Source: Erythrobacter litoralis HTCC2594 (lineage in GTDB: Bacteria > Pseudomonadota > Alphaproteobacteria > Sphingomonadales > Sphingomonadaceae). From it: DNA of 64,000 nt. This document shows, in pieces, positions 8,277 through 18,304 of this stretch (positions within the stretch are counted from its first letter, which is position 1; every line of letters begins with the position of its first letter). Both the position numbers and the translations under genes were made by a program. The notes below the pieces were generated by a model. It had not been told where the DNA came from. It made no database searches and saw only the letters and a program-made list of their open reading frames with translations. The stretch covers positions 2,919,501 through 2,983,500 of the forward strand of contig NC_007722.1 in assembly GCF_000013005.1 (NCBI RefSeq). The letters run 5' to 3'.

Positions 8277-9557
8277 TTGGCACGCATCGTGATGAAATTC
8301 GGCGGCACCTCGATGGCGGGGACCGAGCGGATTCGCCGCGTGGCCAATATCGTGCGGAAGCAGGCGGCAGGCGGCGACGAGGTCGCGGTGGTGGTCTCCG
8401 CCATGGCGGGCGAGACCGACCGTCTCGTCAATTTCTGCCGCGAAGCCAACGCGCTGTACGATCCGGCGGAATACGATGTCGTGGTGGCCAGCGGGGAGCA
8501 GGTCACGTCCGGCCTGCTTGCGCTCACGCTGCAATCACTCGGCTGCAAGGCGCGCAGCTGGCTCGGCTGGCAATTGCCGGTCCACACCGTCGAAGCGCAT
8601 GCCAAGGCGCGGATCGAGGATATCGAGAACGACGCGCTGCTGGAGAGCATGAGGGGCGGGACCATCGCCGTCATACCCGGCTTCCAGGGCCTTTCGGACG
8701 ATGGCCGGATCACCACGCTCGGCCGGGGCGGATCGGATACCTCGGCGGTAGCCGTAGCGGCCGCTATAGATGCGGATCGCTGCGACATCTACACCGATGT
8801 CGACGGGGTCTACACCACCGACCCGCGCATCGTCGCCCGCGCGCGCAAGCAGAAAGCGGTGACCTACGAGGAAATGCTCGAACTGGCCTCGGTCGGGGCC
8901 AAGGTGCTGCAGACCCGCTCGGTCGGTCTGGCGATGAAGGAGGGCGTGCGCGTGCAGGTGCTGTCCAGCTTCGTCGACGACGATGCGACACCCGCCGACG
9001 ACCTGCCCGGCACGATGATCGTGTCGGAAGAGGAAATGGATAGGATTCTGGAGGAGGGCGATATGGAACGCCAGCTCGTGACCGGCATTGCGCACGACAA
9101 GAACGAAGCGAAGATCATCCTGACCCGCGTGCCGGACAAGCCGGGGGCAGTCGCACACATCTTCGAGCCGCTCGCCGCCGCCAGCATCAATGTCGACATG
9201 ATCATCCAGAATGTCGGCCGCGACAAGGGCGAGACCGATGTGACCTTCACGGTTCCGCAGGCGGACCTGGCGCGCGCGCAGGCGCTGCTGGAAGACAGGC
9301 GCGAGGAAATCGGCTTCAACCGCATCATCACCGACAGCCAGATCGCCAAGATCAGCGTCGTCGGCGTCGGCATGAAAAGCCACGCGGGCGTCGCCAGCAC
9401 CATGTTCCGCGCGCTATCCGACCGCGGCATCAATATCCAGGCAATCTCGACTTCCGAGATCAAGGTCAGCGTCATGATCGACGAGGACGAGACCGAGCTC
9501 GCGGTTCGCGTACTTCACACGGCCTATGGGCTGGATGCGGAGGACGCGGCTGCGTGA
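8277..9557 (+). CDS. lysC: Aspartate kinase
   Basis: Aspartokinase, 426 residues, phosphorylates aspartate as the first step to lysine, threonine and methionine. The N-terminal [16 protein letters not shown] and [14 protein letters not shown] define the amino-acid kinase fold, and [16 protein letters not shown] is conserved. Two C-terminal ACT domains (about residues 265-420) bring allosteric feedback: [14 protein letters not shown] and [14 protein letters not shown]. The start is TTG at 8277, the only codon that gives the conserved [11 protein letters not shown]-terminus. The purU gene follows 40 bp downstream. Confidence 0.95.
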   Translation: MARIVMKFGGTSMAGTERIRRVANIVRKQAAGGDEVAVVVSAMAGETDRLVNFCREANALYDPAEYDVVVASGEQVTSGLLALTLQSLGCKARSWLGWQLPVHTVEAHAKARIEDIENDALLESMRGGTIAVIPGFQGLSDDGRITTLGRGGSDTSAVAVAAAIDADRCDIYTDVDGVYTTDPRIVARARKQKAVTYEEMLELASVGAKVLQTRSVGLAMKEGVRVQVLSSFVDDDATPADDLPGTMIVSEEEMDRILEEGDMERQLVTGIAHDKNEAKIILTRVPDKPGAVAHIFEPLAAASINVDMIIQNVGRDKGETDVTFTVPQADLARAQALLEDRREEIGFNRIITDSQIAKISVVGVGMKSHAGVASTMFRALSDRGINIQAISTSEIKVSVMIDEDETELAVRVLHTAYGLDAEDAAA

Positions 9558-9597
9558 GCGGCTCTTGCGGAGATACAATCGCCGGAGTGGCCCTCGT

Positions 9598-10452
9598 GTG
9601 AGCGATCCGCTCGTCCTGACGCTGTCCTGCGCCGACCGGCCCGGCATCACCGCCAATGTCACCGGGTTCCTGTTCGAGCATGGCTGCAACATTCTCGAAG
9701 CGCGCCAGTTCAACGATCGCGAAAGCGACCGCTTTTTCATGCGGATCGCCTTCGATCCGCTGGAGGCCGACCCCGATGCCCTCAAGCGCGACTTTGCCGC
9801 CTATGCCGACCGCCTCGGCATGGACTGGAAGCTGGCGAAACGCGATCGCAGACGGCGGGTGCTGATCATGGTCAGCAGGTTCGACCATTGCCTCGCCGAC
9901 CTGCTCTACCGCTGGCGTATCGGCGAATTACCGATCGAGCCCGTCGCGATAGTCTCCAACCATCCGCGCGAGGCGATCAGCCACACGCATATCGGCGAAG
10001 TGCCGTTCCATCACCTGCCGGTCACGCACGAGACCAAGCTCGATCAGGAGGCGCAGGTCCGCGCCATCGCCGAAGAGACCGACACAGAACTCGTCGTGCT
10101 TGCCCGCTACATGCAGATTCTCTCGGACGAGCAGGCAGCGCATTTTGCCGCGCGTTGCATCAACATCCACCACTCCTTCCTGCCGGGCTTCAAGGGGGCA
10201 AAACCCTATCACCAGGCGCATGCGCGGGGAGTGAAGATGATCGGTGCTACGGCACACTACGTGACCACCGATCTCGACGAAGGCCCCATCATCCACCAGG
10301 ATGTCGAGCCGATCAGCCATGCCGACAGTCCCGAAGACCTGGTCCGCAAGGGCCGCGATATCGAAAGCCGGGTGCTGGCCGAAGCCGTGCGGATGCATGT
10401 CGAAGAGCGGGTGTTGATCAACGGTCAGCGCACGATCGTCTTTCGCAGCTAG
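9598..10452 (+). CDS. purU: Formyltetrahydrofolate deformylase
   Basis: PurU, 284 residues, hydrolyses 10-formyl-THF to formate and THF, balancing one-carbon pools. An N-terminal ACT domain ([19 protein letters not shown]) precedes a formyltransferase-fold hydrolase domain. The catalytic region includes [32 protein letters not shown] (Asn/His/His) and [17 protein letters not shown] with the catalytic Asp. A GTG at 9598 gives the E. coli-like length; upstream in-frame ATGs run into the lysC 3' end and add unconserved residues. It may be co-transcribed with lysC. Confidence 0.94.
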   Translation: MSDPLVLTLSCADRPGITANVTGFLFEHGCNILEARQFNDRESDRFFMRIAFDPLEADPDALKRDFAAYADRLGMDWKLAKRDRRRRVLIMVSRFDHCLADLLYRWRIGELPIEPVAIVSNHPREAISHTHIGEVPFHHLPVTHETKLDQEAQVRAIAEETDTELVVLARYMQILSDEQAAHFAARCINIHHSFLPGFKGAKPYHQAHARGVKMIGATAHYVTTDLDEGPIIHQDVEPISHADSPEDLVRKGRDIESRVLAEAVRMHVEERVLINGQRTIVFRS

Positions 10453-10548
10453 TGCTCCCCAACGAGAGGCAGATCATGTGCAACGATCGGCTTCCCCGCA
10501 TCTGTAACAAGCGCTGGTCGCGAGCGATTTCGCTGATATGGTAGCGAA

Positions 10549-11352
10549 ATGATCAAACGCATCCTTCTACCCGCATTGCTCGCATGCCCGGCCATCGCGT
10601 CGGCCCATACATTCTGGCTTGCGCCGGAAAGCTACCAGATCGAGGTGGGCGAGATCGTCACGGTCGATTTCCAAGTCGGCGACGCAGCCGAGAATGGACC
10701 ATGGGGCCTATATTGGGAGCGCGTAGTTTCGTTGCGCGATTACGGCCCGGACGGCATCAGCGATCATCAAGGTGCAATCCGCGAGACCGTGGGGGAAGAG
10801 GTTGGGCGAGCGGCGTTAGATCTAAACGAACCGGGCACACATGTTGTGGCTTTCGAAAGCAACCCGAGCGCAAGCGATCTCGATGCCGAGGCTTTCAACA
10901 GCTATGTTGACGAGGAAGGTCTTCACGCCGTCTCACGCTATCGCAATGCAACCGCTACCGTCGATCGACGCGGGACCGAGCTATACTCGAGGCGCTCCAA
11001 GGCGCTCATTCAAGTCGGCGACACACCGACGGACAACGTTACTCTCCCGATCGGCCAGACCTTGGAAATTGTCCCGCTGCAAAACCCCTATGCGCTGGGT
11101 GATGACCGTCGGCTAACAGTGCAGATTCTGTTTCGCGGCGCTCCGCTGACAGAAGGCACCCTTCATGTTGCCAATCTCGCAGGGTCGAAAGGGACGACCA
11201 AATATCCGACCGACGAAAATGGTATGGTCGAACTCACGATCCCCGAAGAAGGCCGCTGGTTGCTCGACGTCGTCTGGGCCGTACCTGCGCCGAATGAGGA
11301 TCGTGCCGATTTTTTCACGGTCTTCTCCAGCCTGTCCTTCGGTTACGATTGA
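10549..11352 (+). CDS. DUF4198 domain-containing periplasmic protein
   Basis: A 267-residue exported protein of the DUF4198 family, whose members often sit near metal-uptake genes and are thought to be periplasmic metal-binding or transport accessory proteins. A signal peptide (IKRILLPALLACPAIASA) is followed immediately by HTFWLAPESYQI, so the mature protein starts with a His, the usual arrangement in this family. A C-terminal Ig-like segment (GTLHVANLAG, ENGMVELTIPEEGRW) is visible. No TonB receptor or transporter is adjacent, so the metal link is only by family analogy. Confidence 0.75.
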   Translation: MIKRILLPALLACPAIASAHTFWLAPESYQIEVGEIVTVDFQVGDAAENGPWGLYWERVVSLRDYGPDGISDHQGAIRETVGEEVGRAALDLNEPGTHVVAFESNPSASDLDAEAFNSYVDEEGLHAVSRYRNATATVDRRGTELYSRRSKALIQVGDTPTDNVTLPIGQTLEIVPLQNPYALGDDRRLTVQILFRGAPLTEGTLHVANLAGSKGTTKYPTDENGMVELTIPEEGRWLLDVVWAVPAPNEDRADFFTVFSSLSFGYD

Positions 11353-11432
11353 CGCTGTTTGAGCGGACACCGAATAACGCTTAGCGCAGGCGGATATCGC
11401 GGAGTCCAACCGGCCAGTCTGGGGAGAGACAC

Positions 11433-12224
11433 ATGACCGATTATCCATTGCCCAATGCCTCCATGGACCTGAGCGGGCGCGTTGCGCTGGTGACAGGCGC
11501 ATCATCGGGGTTGGGAGAGCGGTTTGCCCGGGTGCTGGCAAGCCAAGGGGCAGAGGTGGTGCTGGCGGCGCGGCGGATCGACCGGTTGGAAAAGCTCGCT
11601 GAAGAGATCGAAGCAGCAGGCGGCAAAGCGCTTACCGTGCAAATGGATGCGACCGATGCCGATGCGCTGGTCGCTGCTGTCGATGCCGGCGAACAGGCCT
11701 TTGGCACGATCGACATCCTCGTCAACAATGCCGGGATGCCCGACGCCCAGCGAGCTCACAAGATGAGCACCGAGCTGGTCGACCAGGTGCTGGGCGTAAA
11801 TCTGCGTGGCCCTTGGTTGCTTTCCTGCGAGGTGGCGCGGCGGCTGATCGATGCCGGGAAGCCGGGCAATATCGTCAATATCAGCTCGGTTGCGCATTAC
11901 CGCTACGACGGGGGCGGTGCGGCGCTTTACGCGGTGACCAAGACCGCGATCGCCCGCATGACCGAGGCGCTCAGCGTCGAGTGGGCCTATGCCGGGATCA
12001 ACGTCAACGCGATCGCACCGGGGATGTTCGTTTCCGAGATGACCGACGGCATGTTCGAGCGGATCGGCGACCCGACCGAACATGTCGCGCGCAAGCGGAT
12101 CCCAGTCCCGGCACAGATGGATTCGACGCTGCTTTACCTGGTCGCGCCCTCCAGCGAATGCGTCACCGGGGCCATTATCCGTATCGACGACGGGCAGAGC
12201 GCACGCGTATTGATGCGCGGATAG
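11433..12224 (+). CDS. SDR family oxidoreductase
   Basis: A classical 263-residue short-chain dehydrogenase/reductase. It shows the cofactor motif TGASSGLGERFA, the NNAG motif (ILVNNAGMPDAQ), the catalytic Ser (NISSVAHYRYDG) and the YAVTKTAI Tyr/Lys pair, then NVNAIAPGMFVSEMTDGM. The substrate cannot be read from sequence. GGGGAGAGAC upstream gives a reasonable ribosome binding site for the ATG at 11433. The dienelactone hydrolase-like gene begins 12 bp after its stop, so the two probably form an operon. Confidence 0.88.
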   Translation: MTDYPLPNASMDLSGRVALVTGASSGLGERFARVLASQGAEVVLAARRIDRLEKLAEEIEAAGGKALTVQMDATDADALVAAVDAGEQAFGTIDILVNNAGMPDAQRAHKMSTELVDQVLGVNLRGPWLLSCEVARRLIDAGKPGNIVNISSVAHYRYDGGGAALYAVTKTAIARMTEALSVEWAYAGINVNAIAPGMFVSEMTDGMFERIGDPTEHVARKRIPVPAQMDSTLLYLVAPSSECVTGAIIRIDDGQSARVLMRG

Positions 12225-12235
12225 GAGAGTTTGCA

Positions 12236-13123
12236 ATGTGCGACGAGCGTGATTTTGCCGAGTGGGACAGGAAGATTGCCGCCAAGGGACTAAGCCGCAG
12301 GGAATTCGGCGCGCTAACCGGGGCGGCTGCGCTCGCGGCGTGTGCGGGCGGTGAAACGGTCGCCGTCGAAGCCTCAATGGATGCCAGCGGACTGGTCGAG
12401 AACCGCGTCTTGATCGACACCGAAGATGGCGAGATGGACGCCTTCTTCGTGCATCCGAGCGCAGGCAAGTACCCCGCCGTCATCGTCTGGCCCGACATCG
12501 CCAGTCTGCGCGAATCCAAGCGCAATATCGCCCGGCGTTTGGCGGGGCAGGGCTATGCCGTGCTGGTCGCCAACCCCTATTATCGCGACGTGCCGGGCGA
12601 CCGCTTCGAAAGCTCGGTCCAGTTCCGCGAAGCGGGCGGCTTCCAGCTTGTGCGGCCATGGCGCGAGAAACTCAGCAGCGATGCCGTGATGCGCGATGCC
12701 GATGCGCTGGTCAGCTGGCTCGACGGACGGGAAGCGGTCGATAGCGAGCGCGGGATCGGCACGCAGGGCTACTGCATGGGCGGTCCTTTCACCGTCTATA
12801 CCGCGCATTCACGCCCGGACCGGGTCAAGGCGGCGGCGAGCTTTCACGGCGGCGGGCTGGTGCGCGAGGACGAAGACAGCCCGCACAAGATCCTCGAAGA
12901 CGGCACCAGCTATCTTTTCGCCATCGCGCAAAATGATGATGAGCGCGATCCGGACGACAAGACGGCCTTGCGCGAAGCGGCCGAGGCAGCAGGCGTCGAC
13001 GCCGAGGTCGAAGTCTATGCTGGCGACCACGGCTGGACCGTGCCGGACAATCCCGCTTACGTCGAAGGGCCTGCAGAAAAGGCGTGGAGCCGCTTGCTCG
13101 CACTTTACGAGGAAGCGCTTTAG
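12236..13123 (+). CDS. Dienelactone hydrolase family protein, Tat-type signal
   Basis: A 295-residue alpha/beta hydrolase of the dienelactone hydrolase family. The nucleophile elbow GYCMGG carries the family's cysteine, and the catalytic His lies in AGDHGWTVPD. The N-terminus carries a twin-arginine motif, SRREFGALTGAAALAAC (Arg21-Arg22), with a lipobox-like LAAC at Cys36, so a Tat-exported lipoprotein is likely. The ATG at 12236 has AGGAGAG 7-8 bp upstream and follows the SDR stop closely. The substrate is unknown. It converges on the PQQ dehydrogenase with a 4-bp gap. Confidence 0.85.
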   Translation: MCDERDFAEWDRKIAAKGLSRREFGALTGAAALAACAGGETVAVEASMDASGLVENRVLIDTEDGEMDAFFVHPSAGKYPAVIVWPDIASLRESKRNIARRLAGQGYAVLVANPYYRDVPGDRFESSVQFREAGGFQLVRPWREKLSSDAVMRDADALVSWLDGREAVDSERGIGTQGYCMGGPFTVYTAHSRPDRVKAAASFHGGGLVREDEDSPHKILEDGTSYLFAIAQNDDERDPDDKTALREAAEAAGVDAEVEVYAGDHGWTVPDNPAYVEGPAEKAWSRLLALYEEAL

Positions 13124-13127
13124 TCCC

Positions 13128-15299
13128 CTAGCGCCTTGCCACCTGTGCCGGACGCTCGATAGCCTTGTCTTCGTTGGCGCGCTTGATCACGTATTCGCGG
13201 ATCGCGTCGATTTCTTCCTCGCTGAGTGAATCCGCGAAGCTGACCATGCCATTGTCCTTGAGGATGCCTTGGTGGACGACGGCGAGCCAGGCCTGCTTGT
13301 TCGCGAGCGTTGCCGAGCGTCGCAGGTCGGGCAGGACGGTCGAGCCTACCGCCGCCGGGGCGTGGCAGACCGCGCAATAGCGAGCGTATTTTTCCTTGCC
13401 GAGCGCGATCACTTCCGCGCTGGCTCGGCTTGGCGGAGGGTCGAGCGGCAGGCGCGCCAGCTCGGGTTGCTCGGGCAATTCGCCCGTGCCGCCGATCTTG
13501 AACACCAGCAGGCGGCTGATGTTCTGGACCGGCCCCTGGTCGTTGACCAACTCGCCGTCGGCGGTGATGGCGTAGGCCCCGCCCCATCCGGCCAGCACGG
13601 CGACAAATTGCTCGCCATCGACGGTGTAGGTGATCGGCGGAGCGACGATGCCGGTCTGTGCCGGGAAGCCCCACAATTTCTCACCAGTCGACGCATCATA
13701 GGCCGCGAATTCGCTGCCCGAATTGCCCTGGAACACCAGGCCACCGCCGGTGGCGAGGATGCCGCCATTCCACGGCCCGGGAAATTCGACCGTCCAGCGC
13801 GCTTCCTGCGCGACCGGGTCCCACGCCATCAGCTTGCCTTTGACGGTGCCGTAGACCTGTTTGCGGATGCCCATGTCGGGCGGCAGATCGCCTGCGCCCA
13901 AATTGAAGCCGACATTGAAACCGCGCGCCGGGTCGGGCTTCCAGTCGGGCTCCGGATCGTAGATCGTCGCCGCTTCGAAGGCGGGAATATAGACCAGTCC
14001 TTCGCCCGGGTGGAACGCCATAGGGTGCCAGTTATGGCCGCCAAGGGGCCCCGGCATAACCAAAGCTGGTTCGCCGGTCTTGTCGATGCGTGCTTCGGCG
14101 ACTTCGATCGGACGACCGTTCTCGTCGATCCCTTCGGCCCAGTTCTGCGGGATATATTCTTCCGCGCTGATGAATTCGCCGGTGGCCCGGTCGATGACGT
14201 AGAAGAAGCCGTTCTTGGGGGCCTGCATCAACACCTGGCGCTCGCGCCCGTCGATCTCGAGATCCGCGAGGATGATGTGCTGGGTCGCAGTGTAGTCCCA
14301 GGTTTCGCCCGGCGTCGTCTGGTAATGCCAGACATACTCGCCGGTGTCGGGACGGATCGCCACGATGCTGGAGAGATAGAGGTTGTCGCCTTCGCCCGTG
14401 CCGTCGGCGCCGGGGCTGCGATAGGCCCGGTTCCACGGGCTGCCGTTGCCGACGCCGATATAGAGCAGGTCGAGCTCCGGGTCGTAGGCCATCGAATCCC
14501 ATACCGTGCCGCCGCCGCCGATGGCGTCGGAACTGGCAAGGACATCGGTGTTCCATGTCGCCGCTGCTTCCTGCAAATAGGCAGGCGAGCTCTCATCCTC
14601 GGTGCCTTCGGGGACGGTGTAGAAGCGCCACAGCTCCTCGCCGTCGGCGGCATCATAGGCCGCGATATAGCCGCGCACGCCAAATTCAGCCCCGCCATTG
14701 CCGATCAGCACCTTGCCGTCGATAATCCGCGGCGCGCCGGTGACGGTGTAGGCCTTGGACTGGTCGACGGTGACCTTTTCCCACGCGACCTCGCCGGTAT
14801 CGCGGTCGAGCGCGACCAGCCGCCCGTCGAGCGTGCCGAGGTAGAGTTTGTCGTTCCACGCCGCGAGCCCGCGGTTGACGACATCGCAGCACGCCTTGAC
14901 CGCCGTCTCGCCGGGTACTTGCGGATCGTATTCCCACAATGGCTCGCCCGTCGCGGCGTCGAAAGCCTTCACCTTGCTCCAGGCGGTGGTGAGGTAGAGC
15001 TTGCCGTCCATCACCAGCGGCGTCGCTTCTTGCCCGCGCGCGGTGTCCATGTCGGCATACCAGGCGAGGCCCAGCTCGCCGACCGTTTCCTGGTTGACCT
15101 GGCTCAGCGGGGAAAAGCGCTGTTCGGAATAGGTCCGGCCATGCGTGATCCAATTGGCGCTGTCGGCATCGGCATTCATCAGGCGGATATTGTCGATACC
15201 GCCTTCGACCATTTCCTCCCCGCTATTGCAGGCAGCGAGCGTGATCCCGCCCAGCGACAACACCGCGATCCCGGCCAGTGCCGTGGTCCATTTCCGCAT
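13128..15299 (-). CDS. PQQ-dependent alcohol dehydrogenase with C-terminal cytochrome c
   Basis: A 723-residue quinohaemoprotein dehydrogenase. An N-terminal lipoprotein-like signal (ALAGIAVLSLGGITLAAC) leads to an eight-bladed PQQ propeller (about residues 45-600). This includes the vicinal disulfide Cys pair VKACCDVVNRG that caps PQQ, W-motif repeats such as GEPLWEYDPQ, and GETWDYTATQH. The C-terminus holds a haem-binding CAVCH motif (residues ~640-645) in a cytochrome c domain with a plausible Met ligand further on. It oxidises an alcohol or polyol in the periplasm and passes electrons to the respiratory chain; the substrate is not evident. Confidence 0.92.
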   Translation of the reverse strand: MRKWTTALAGIAVLSLGGITLAACNSGEEMVEGGIDNIRLMNADADSANWITHGRTYSEQRFSPLSQVNQETVGELGLAWYADMDTARGQEATPLVMDGKLYLTTAWSKVKAFDAATGEPLWEYDPQVPGETAVKACCDVVNRGLAAWNDKLYLGTLDGRLVALDRDTGEVAWEKVTVDQSKAYTVTGAPRIIDGKVLIGNGGAEFGVRGYIAAYDAADGEELWRFYTVPEGTEDESSPAYLQEAAATWNTDVLASSDAIGGGGTVWDSMAYDPELDLLYIGVGNGSPWNRAYRSPGADGTGEGDNLYLSSIVAIRPDTGEYVWHYQTTPGETWDYTATQHIILADLEIDGRERQVLMQAPKNGFFYVIDRATGEFISAEEYIPQNWAEGIDENGRPIEVAEARIDKTGEPALVMPGPLGGHNWHPMAFHPGEGLVYIPAFEAATIYDPEPDWKPDPARGFNVGFNLGAGDLPPDMGIRKQVYGTVKGKLMAWDPVAQEARWTVEFPGPWNGGILATGGGLVFQGNSGSEFAAYDASTGEKLWGFPAQTGIVAPPITYTVDGEQFVAVLAGWGGAYAITADGELVNDQGPVQNISRLLVFKIGGTGELPEQPELARLPLDPPPSRASAEVIALGKEKYARYCAVCHAPAAVGSTVLPDLRRSATLANKQAWLAVVHQGILKDNGMVSFADSLSEEEIDAIREYVIKRANEDKAIERPAQVARR

Positions 15300-15441
15300 G
15301 ATACCCTCTCCCCAGAGACCGCGCGGGCTTGCCTGCCCGTTCCGGTTTTGATGTGCTACCGGTTCTGCCCAACCAGACCGCGCTTGTCCATGGGGGGAAT
15401 CGCGCTAGTCTGGTGTTCTGGTCGTAGGGAGTTTGCTCACC

Positions 15442-16422
15442 ATGGAATTCGTACTCATCGCCTTGTTGTTCTTGCTGATCGCATTCCTGCTGATGGGGGT
15501 GCGCGTGGTGAAGCAGGGTTTCGTCTATACGATCGAGCGGCTGGGCAAATTCACGATGGCGGCCGAACCGGGTCTGCACCTGATCATCCCGTTCATCGAC
15601 CGGGTCGGGCACAAGATCAATATGATGGAACAGGTGCTCGATATTCCCGGGCAGGAGATCATCACCAAGGATAACGCCATGGTCGGCGTGGACGCGGTGG
15701 TGTTCTTCCAGGTTCTGGATGCGGGCAAGGCGGCCTACGAAGTTTCCGGCCTGCACAACGCCATTCTGGCGCTGACGACCACGAACCTGCGCACCGTGAT
15801 GGGATCGATGGATCTCGACGAAACGCTGTCGAAGCGCGACGAGATCAATGCCCGCCTGCTCAGCGTGGTAGACCATGCGACTTCGCCCTGGGGAATCAAG
15901 ATCACCCGCGTCGAGATCAAGGATATCCGCCCGCCGATGGATATCTCCGAAGCCATGGCGCGGCAGATGAAGGCCGAACGACTCAAGCGCGCCGAGATTC
16001 TCGAGGCGGAAGGGGATCGGGCGTCAAACATCCTGCGCGCCGAAGGCGACAAGCAAAGCGCCATTCTTAAAGCGGAGGGCAAGCGCGAGGCGGCTTTCCG
16101 CGATGCCGAGGCGCGCGAACGCGAAGCCGAAGCGGAAGCCAAGGCGACGCAATTGGTTTCGGATGCCATTGCCGGGTCGGGCAGCCAGGCAATCAACTAT
16201 TTCGTCGCGCAGGAATACACCCGGGCCTTCGGGAAATTCGCGGACAGTCCCAATGCCAAGACCATCCTGTTCCCGATGGAGGCGACCCAGTTGATCGGTT
16301 CGCTCGGCGGCATTGGGGAACTGATCAAGGACGCGGTCGGCGGGCAGACCGTCGATGCAGGCACGCCGATCGACGCAAGCCGCCCCCGCAGCAGCGTACC
16401 GCGCTCGGGCAACAAGGGCTAG
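15442..16422 (+). CDS. qmcA: SPFH/Band 7 membrane protein, QmcA type
   Basis: A 326-residue stomatin-like protein anchored by one N-terminal membrane segment ([18 protein letters not shown]). The SPFH domain follows with [27 protein letters not shown] and [14 protein letters not shown] long Ala/Glu-rich coiled coil (about residues 180-240, for example [18 protein letters not shown]) is typical of QmcA and flotillin-like proteins that form membrane rings. I choose ATG 15442 over an in-frame TTG at 15433. The NfeD gene starts 3 bp downstream, the usual partner arrangement. Confidence 0.92.
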   Translation: MEFVLIALLFLLIAFLLMGVRVVKQGFVYTIERLGKFTMAAEPGLHLIIPFIDRVGHKINMMEQVLDIPGQEIITKDNAMVGVDAVVFFQVLDAGKAAYEVSGLHNAILALTTTNLRTVMGSMDLDETLSKRDEINARLLSVVDHATSPWGIKITRVEIKDIRPPMDISEAMARQMKAERLKRAEILEAEGDRASNILRAEGDKQSAILKAEGKREAAFRDAEAREREAEAEAKATQLVSDAIAGSGSQAINYFVAQEYTRAFGKFADSPNAKTILFPMEATQLIGSLGGIGELIKDAVGGQTVDAGTPIDASRPRSSVPRSGNKG

Positions 16423-16425
16423 GCG

Positions 16426-16896
16426 ATGTTCGACGGCATCGAACCCTATTGGGTATGGGTGATCATCGGGCTGGTGCTGGCCGCCCTCGAGATCCTCGTA
16501 CCCGGCGTCTACCTCATCTGGCTGGCCGTGGCGGCGCTGCTCACCGGCCTGCTGACTTTCGTGTTCGATCCGGGCCTGCCGCTGCAGATCGTCAACTTCG
16601 TCTTCATCGCCCTGATCGCCGCTTTCAGCGCCAAGCGAATCCTGCGCGATCGCCCGATCGCCAGCGCCGATCCGCTGATGAACAAGCGCGGCGGACGGCT
16701 GGTCGGCGAGACGGCAATCGTGGTGCAGGCCTTCGAAGGCGGCACCGGCCGTATCCATATCGGCGACGGCGACTGGCTGGCCAAGGGCGTCGATCTCGAA
16801 ATCGGCGAGCGTGTGCGCGTCACCGGCCATGAAGGCGCGATCCTGCTGGTCGAACCGATGAACCTGATCGAAAACACGCCGCGCGGCGAGAGCTGA
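16426..16896 (+). CDS. nfeD: NfeD family membrane protein
   Basis: A 156-residue short NfeD-like protein. Two or three hydrophobic segments (VWVIIGLVLAALEIL, GVYLIWLAVAALLTGLLTF, FVFIALIAAFS) form the N-terminal half, and a C-terminal OB-fold domain shows GRLVGETAIVVQAFEGGTGR and VRVTGHEGAILLVEPM. NfeD proteins pair with stomatin/SPFH proteins and probably modulate their assembly or an associated membrane protease. Start 3 bp after the qmcA stop indicates a two-gene operon. It is convergent with the NDUFA9-like gene. Confidence 0.92.
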   Translation: MFDGIEPYWVWVIIGLVLAALEILVPGVYLIWLAVAALLTGLLTFVFDPGLPLQIVNFVFIALIAAFSAKRILRDRPIASADPLMNKRGGRLVGETAIVVQAFEGGTGRIHIGDGDWLAKGVDLEIGERVRVTGHEGAILLVEPMNLIENTPRGES

Positions 16897-16908
16897 CGCG
16901 GCTGCGCG

Positions 16909-17859
16909 CTAGGTCGCCGAGCCGATATCCTCGGCGAAGCGACCTTTCTCGCGATAGGGCACCATCATCCGGTCGAGGAACAGGCCGAGCGGCCTGGGCT
17001 CGATCCCGAGCTGCTTGAATCCGCGCGCGTCCGCGGCGACGGTGCTACCCGCCTTGAGCATTTTCCACTGGTCGCTGCTCATCGGTGTCAGAGGCAGCGC
17101 GGCAAAGGTAGCGCTGGCGAAATCGGGCATCGGGATGAAGGCGCGGTTGCGTCGCTGCGCCTGCGCGATGCGCTCGTTCACTTCGAGCATGGTGAGCACC
17201 TCGGGACCGCCGAGCTCATAGATCTTGCCGCCATGCTTGCCGGGATCGGCGAGGCTCACCGCGATGGCTTCGGCGACATCGTCGACATGAACCAGCTGCA
17301 ATTCGGCCTTGGGACCGAACACGGGCAGGGCAGGCATCATCTGGATCAGTCCGGCGAACATGTTGAGGAAATCGTCATCCGCGCCGAAGACGATCGACGG
17401 GCGCAGTATCGTCGCCTTCGGGAACGCTTCGAGGACCAGCTTCTCGCCCAGTCCCTTACCGATGCTGTAGTCGGTCTGCCCTTCCGGATCGGCGCCGATG
17501 GCTGAAACCTGTACCAGCGCCTCGACGCCCTGATCGGCGGCGACCTGCGCGATCTGACCAGCCGCCTTGCCCATCAGCGCGATCTGGTCACCTTCGAACG
17601 AGCCGACGAGATTGACCACCATGTCCGCGCCCTGGACGCAGGCGGAGACGCTGTCCTCTCGCAGGATATTGCAGCGCGCAAATTGCAGCTGGCCGAGATT
17701 GGCGAGCGGCTTGAGCTTGAAGGCCTTCTCCGGGTTCCGGCTGGCGATGCGCAGCCGCGCCCCGCGCTCGAGCAGCGCCTGGGCCACATGCGTGCCGAGA
17801 AACCCGCTGCCGCCGAAGACGGTGATCAGTTTGTCGGCAAGCGGGTCGGTGGCGGCCAT
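16909..17859 (-). CDS. NDUFA9-like NAD-dependent epimerase/dehydratase family protein
   Basis: A 316-residue atypical short-chain dehydrogenase resembling complex I subunit NDUFA9 and its bacterial relatives. The Rossmann motif TVFGGSGFLGTHVAQALL is followed by RIASRNPEKAF, VVNLVGSFEGDQ and ATILRPSIVFGADDDFLNMF, all typical of this group. Some alphaproteobacterial homologues associate with complex I or quinone metabolism; that role is inferred. The ATG at 17859 has AGGA 8 bp upstream; an in-frame ATG at 17982 would add about 41 residues before the fold and is not favoured. Confidence 0.87.
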   Translation of the reverse strand: MAATDPLADKLITVFGGSGFLGTHVAQALLERGARLRIASRNPEKAFKLKPLANLGQLQFARCNILREDSVSACVQGADMVVNLVGSFEGDQIALMGKAAGQIAQVAADQGVEALVQVSAIGADPEGQTDYSIGKGLGEKLVLEAFPKATILRPSIVFGADDDFLNMFAGLIQMMPALPVFGPKAELQLVHVDDVAEAIAVSLADPGKHGGKIYELGGPEVLTMLEVNERIAQAQRRNRAFIPMPDFASATFAALPLTPMSSDQWKMLKAGSTVAADARGFKQLGIEPRPLGLFLDRMMVPYREKGRFAEDIGSAT

Positions 17860-18051
17860 TGGTCTGTCCTGCTGAAATGGGGTGGAAGCGAGGCAATCCC
17901 ATGCAGCAACGGGCCGCATGCCGCAACTGTTCCGATGGGCGGTCCTGCCCGCAAGCATGACAGCGCCAATTAGCGTTGACACCGCTGGCGACTCCCCGTA
18001 GTGGCCCGCCCCTGTTCGCAGCCGATCCGAAACGCGGTCGGCTGATGGTGT

Positions 18052-18138
<87 letters not shown>

Positions 18139-18249
18139 TTTGTTCTTCTCTTGTTCTCCCAGATAATCTATAAAACCCGCAGAAACCCTAGGGATTCCGC
18201 CCTTCGGTCGTTCCGGATCGTCCCGTTTGTTCTCGGGGGTTCCAGACAT

Positions 18250-18302
18250 TTTTGCGGGCCTTTTGCGGGCCTTTGCGAAAACCACATTGGGAAAAGGCCC
18301 GC
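18250..18302. repeat. Tandem and inverted GCGGGCC repeats upstream of the integrase
   Basis: TTTTGCGGGCC occurs twice head to tail at 18250-18260 and 18261-18271, followed by a partial TTTGCG at 18272. An inverted GGCCCGC lies at 18296-18302, three bases before the integrase ATG. Position between the presumed att site and the integrase start suggests arm-type binding sites for the integrase or its excisionase and perhaps autoregulation. This is inference from location and symmetry. Confidence 0.5.
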
Positions 18303-18304
18303 AC

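Noticed and set aside
10474..10542. A 22-codon open frame (MCNDRLPRICNKRWSRAISLIW) just upstream of the DUF4198 gene
   Set aside because: Too short and without conservation evidence; could be a leader peptide but nothing in the sequence proves translation.
13269..15674. A very long plus-strand frame (801 codons) opposite the PQQ dehydrogenase
   Set aside because: It is the mirror of a clearly coding minus-strand gene with PQQ and cytochrome c motifs; its own translation has no domain.
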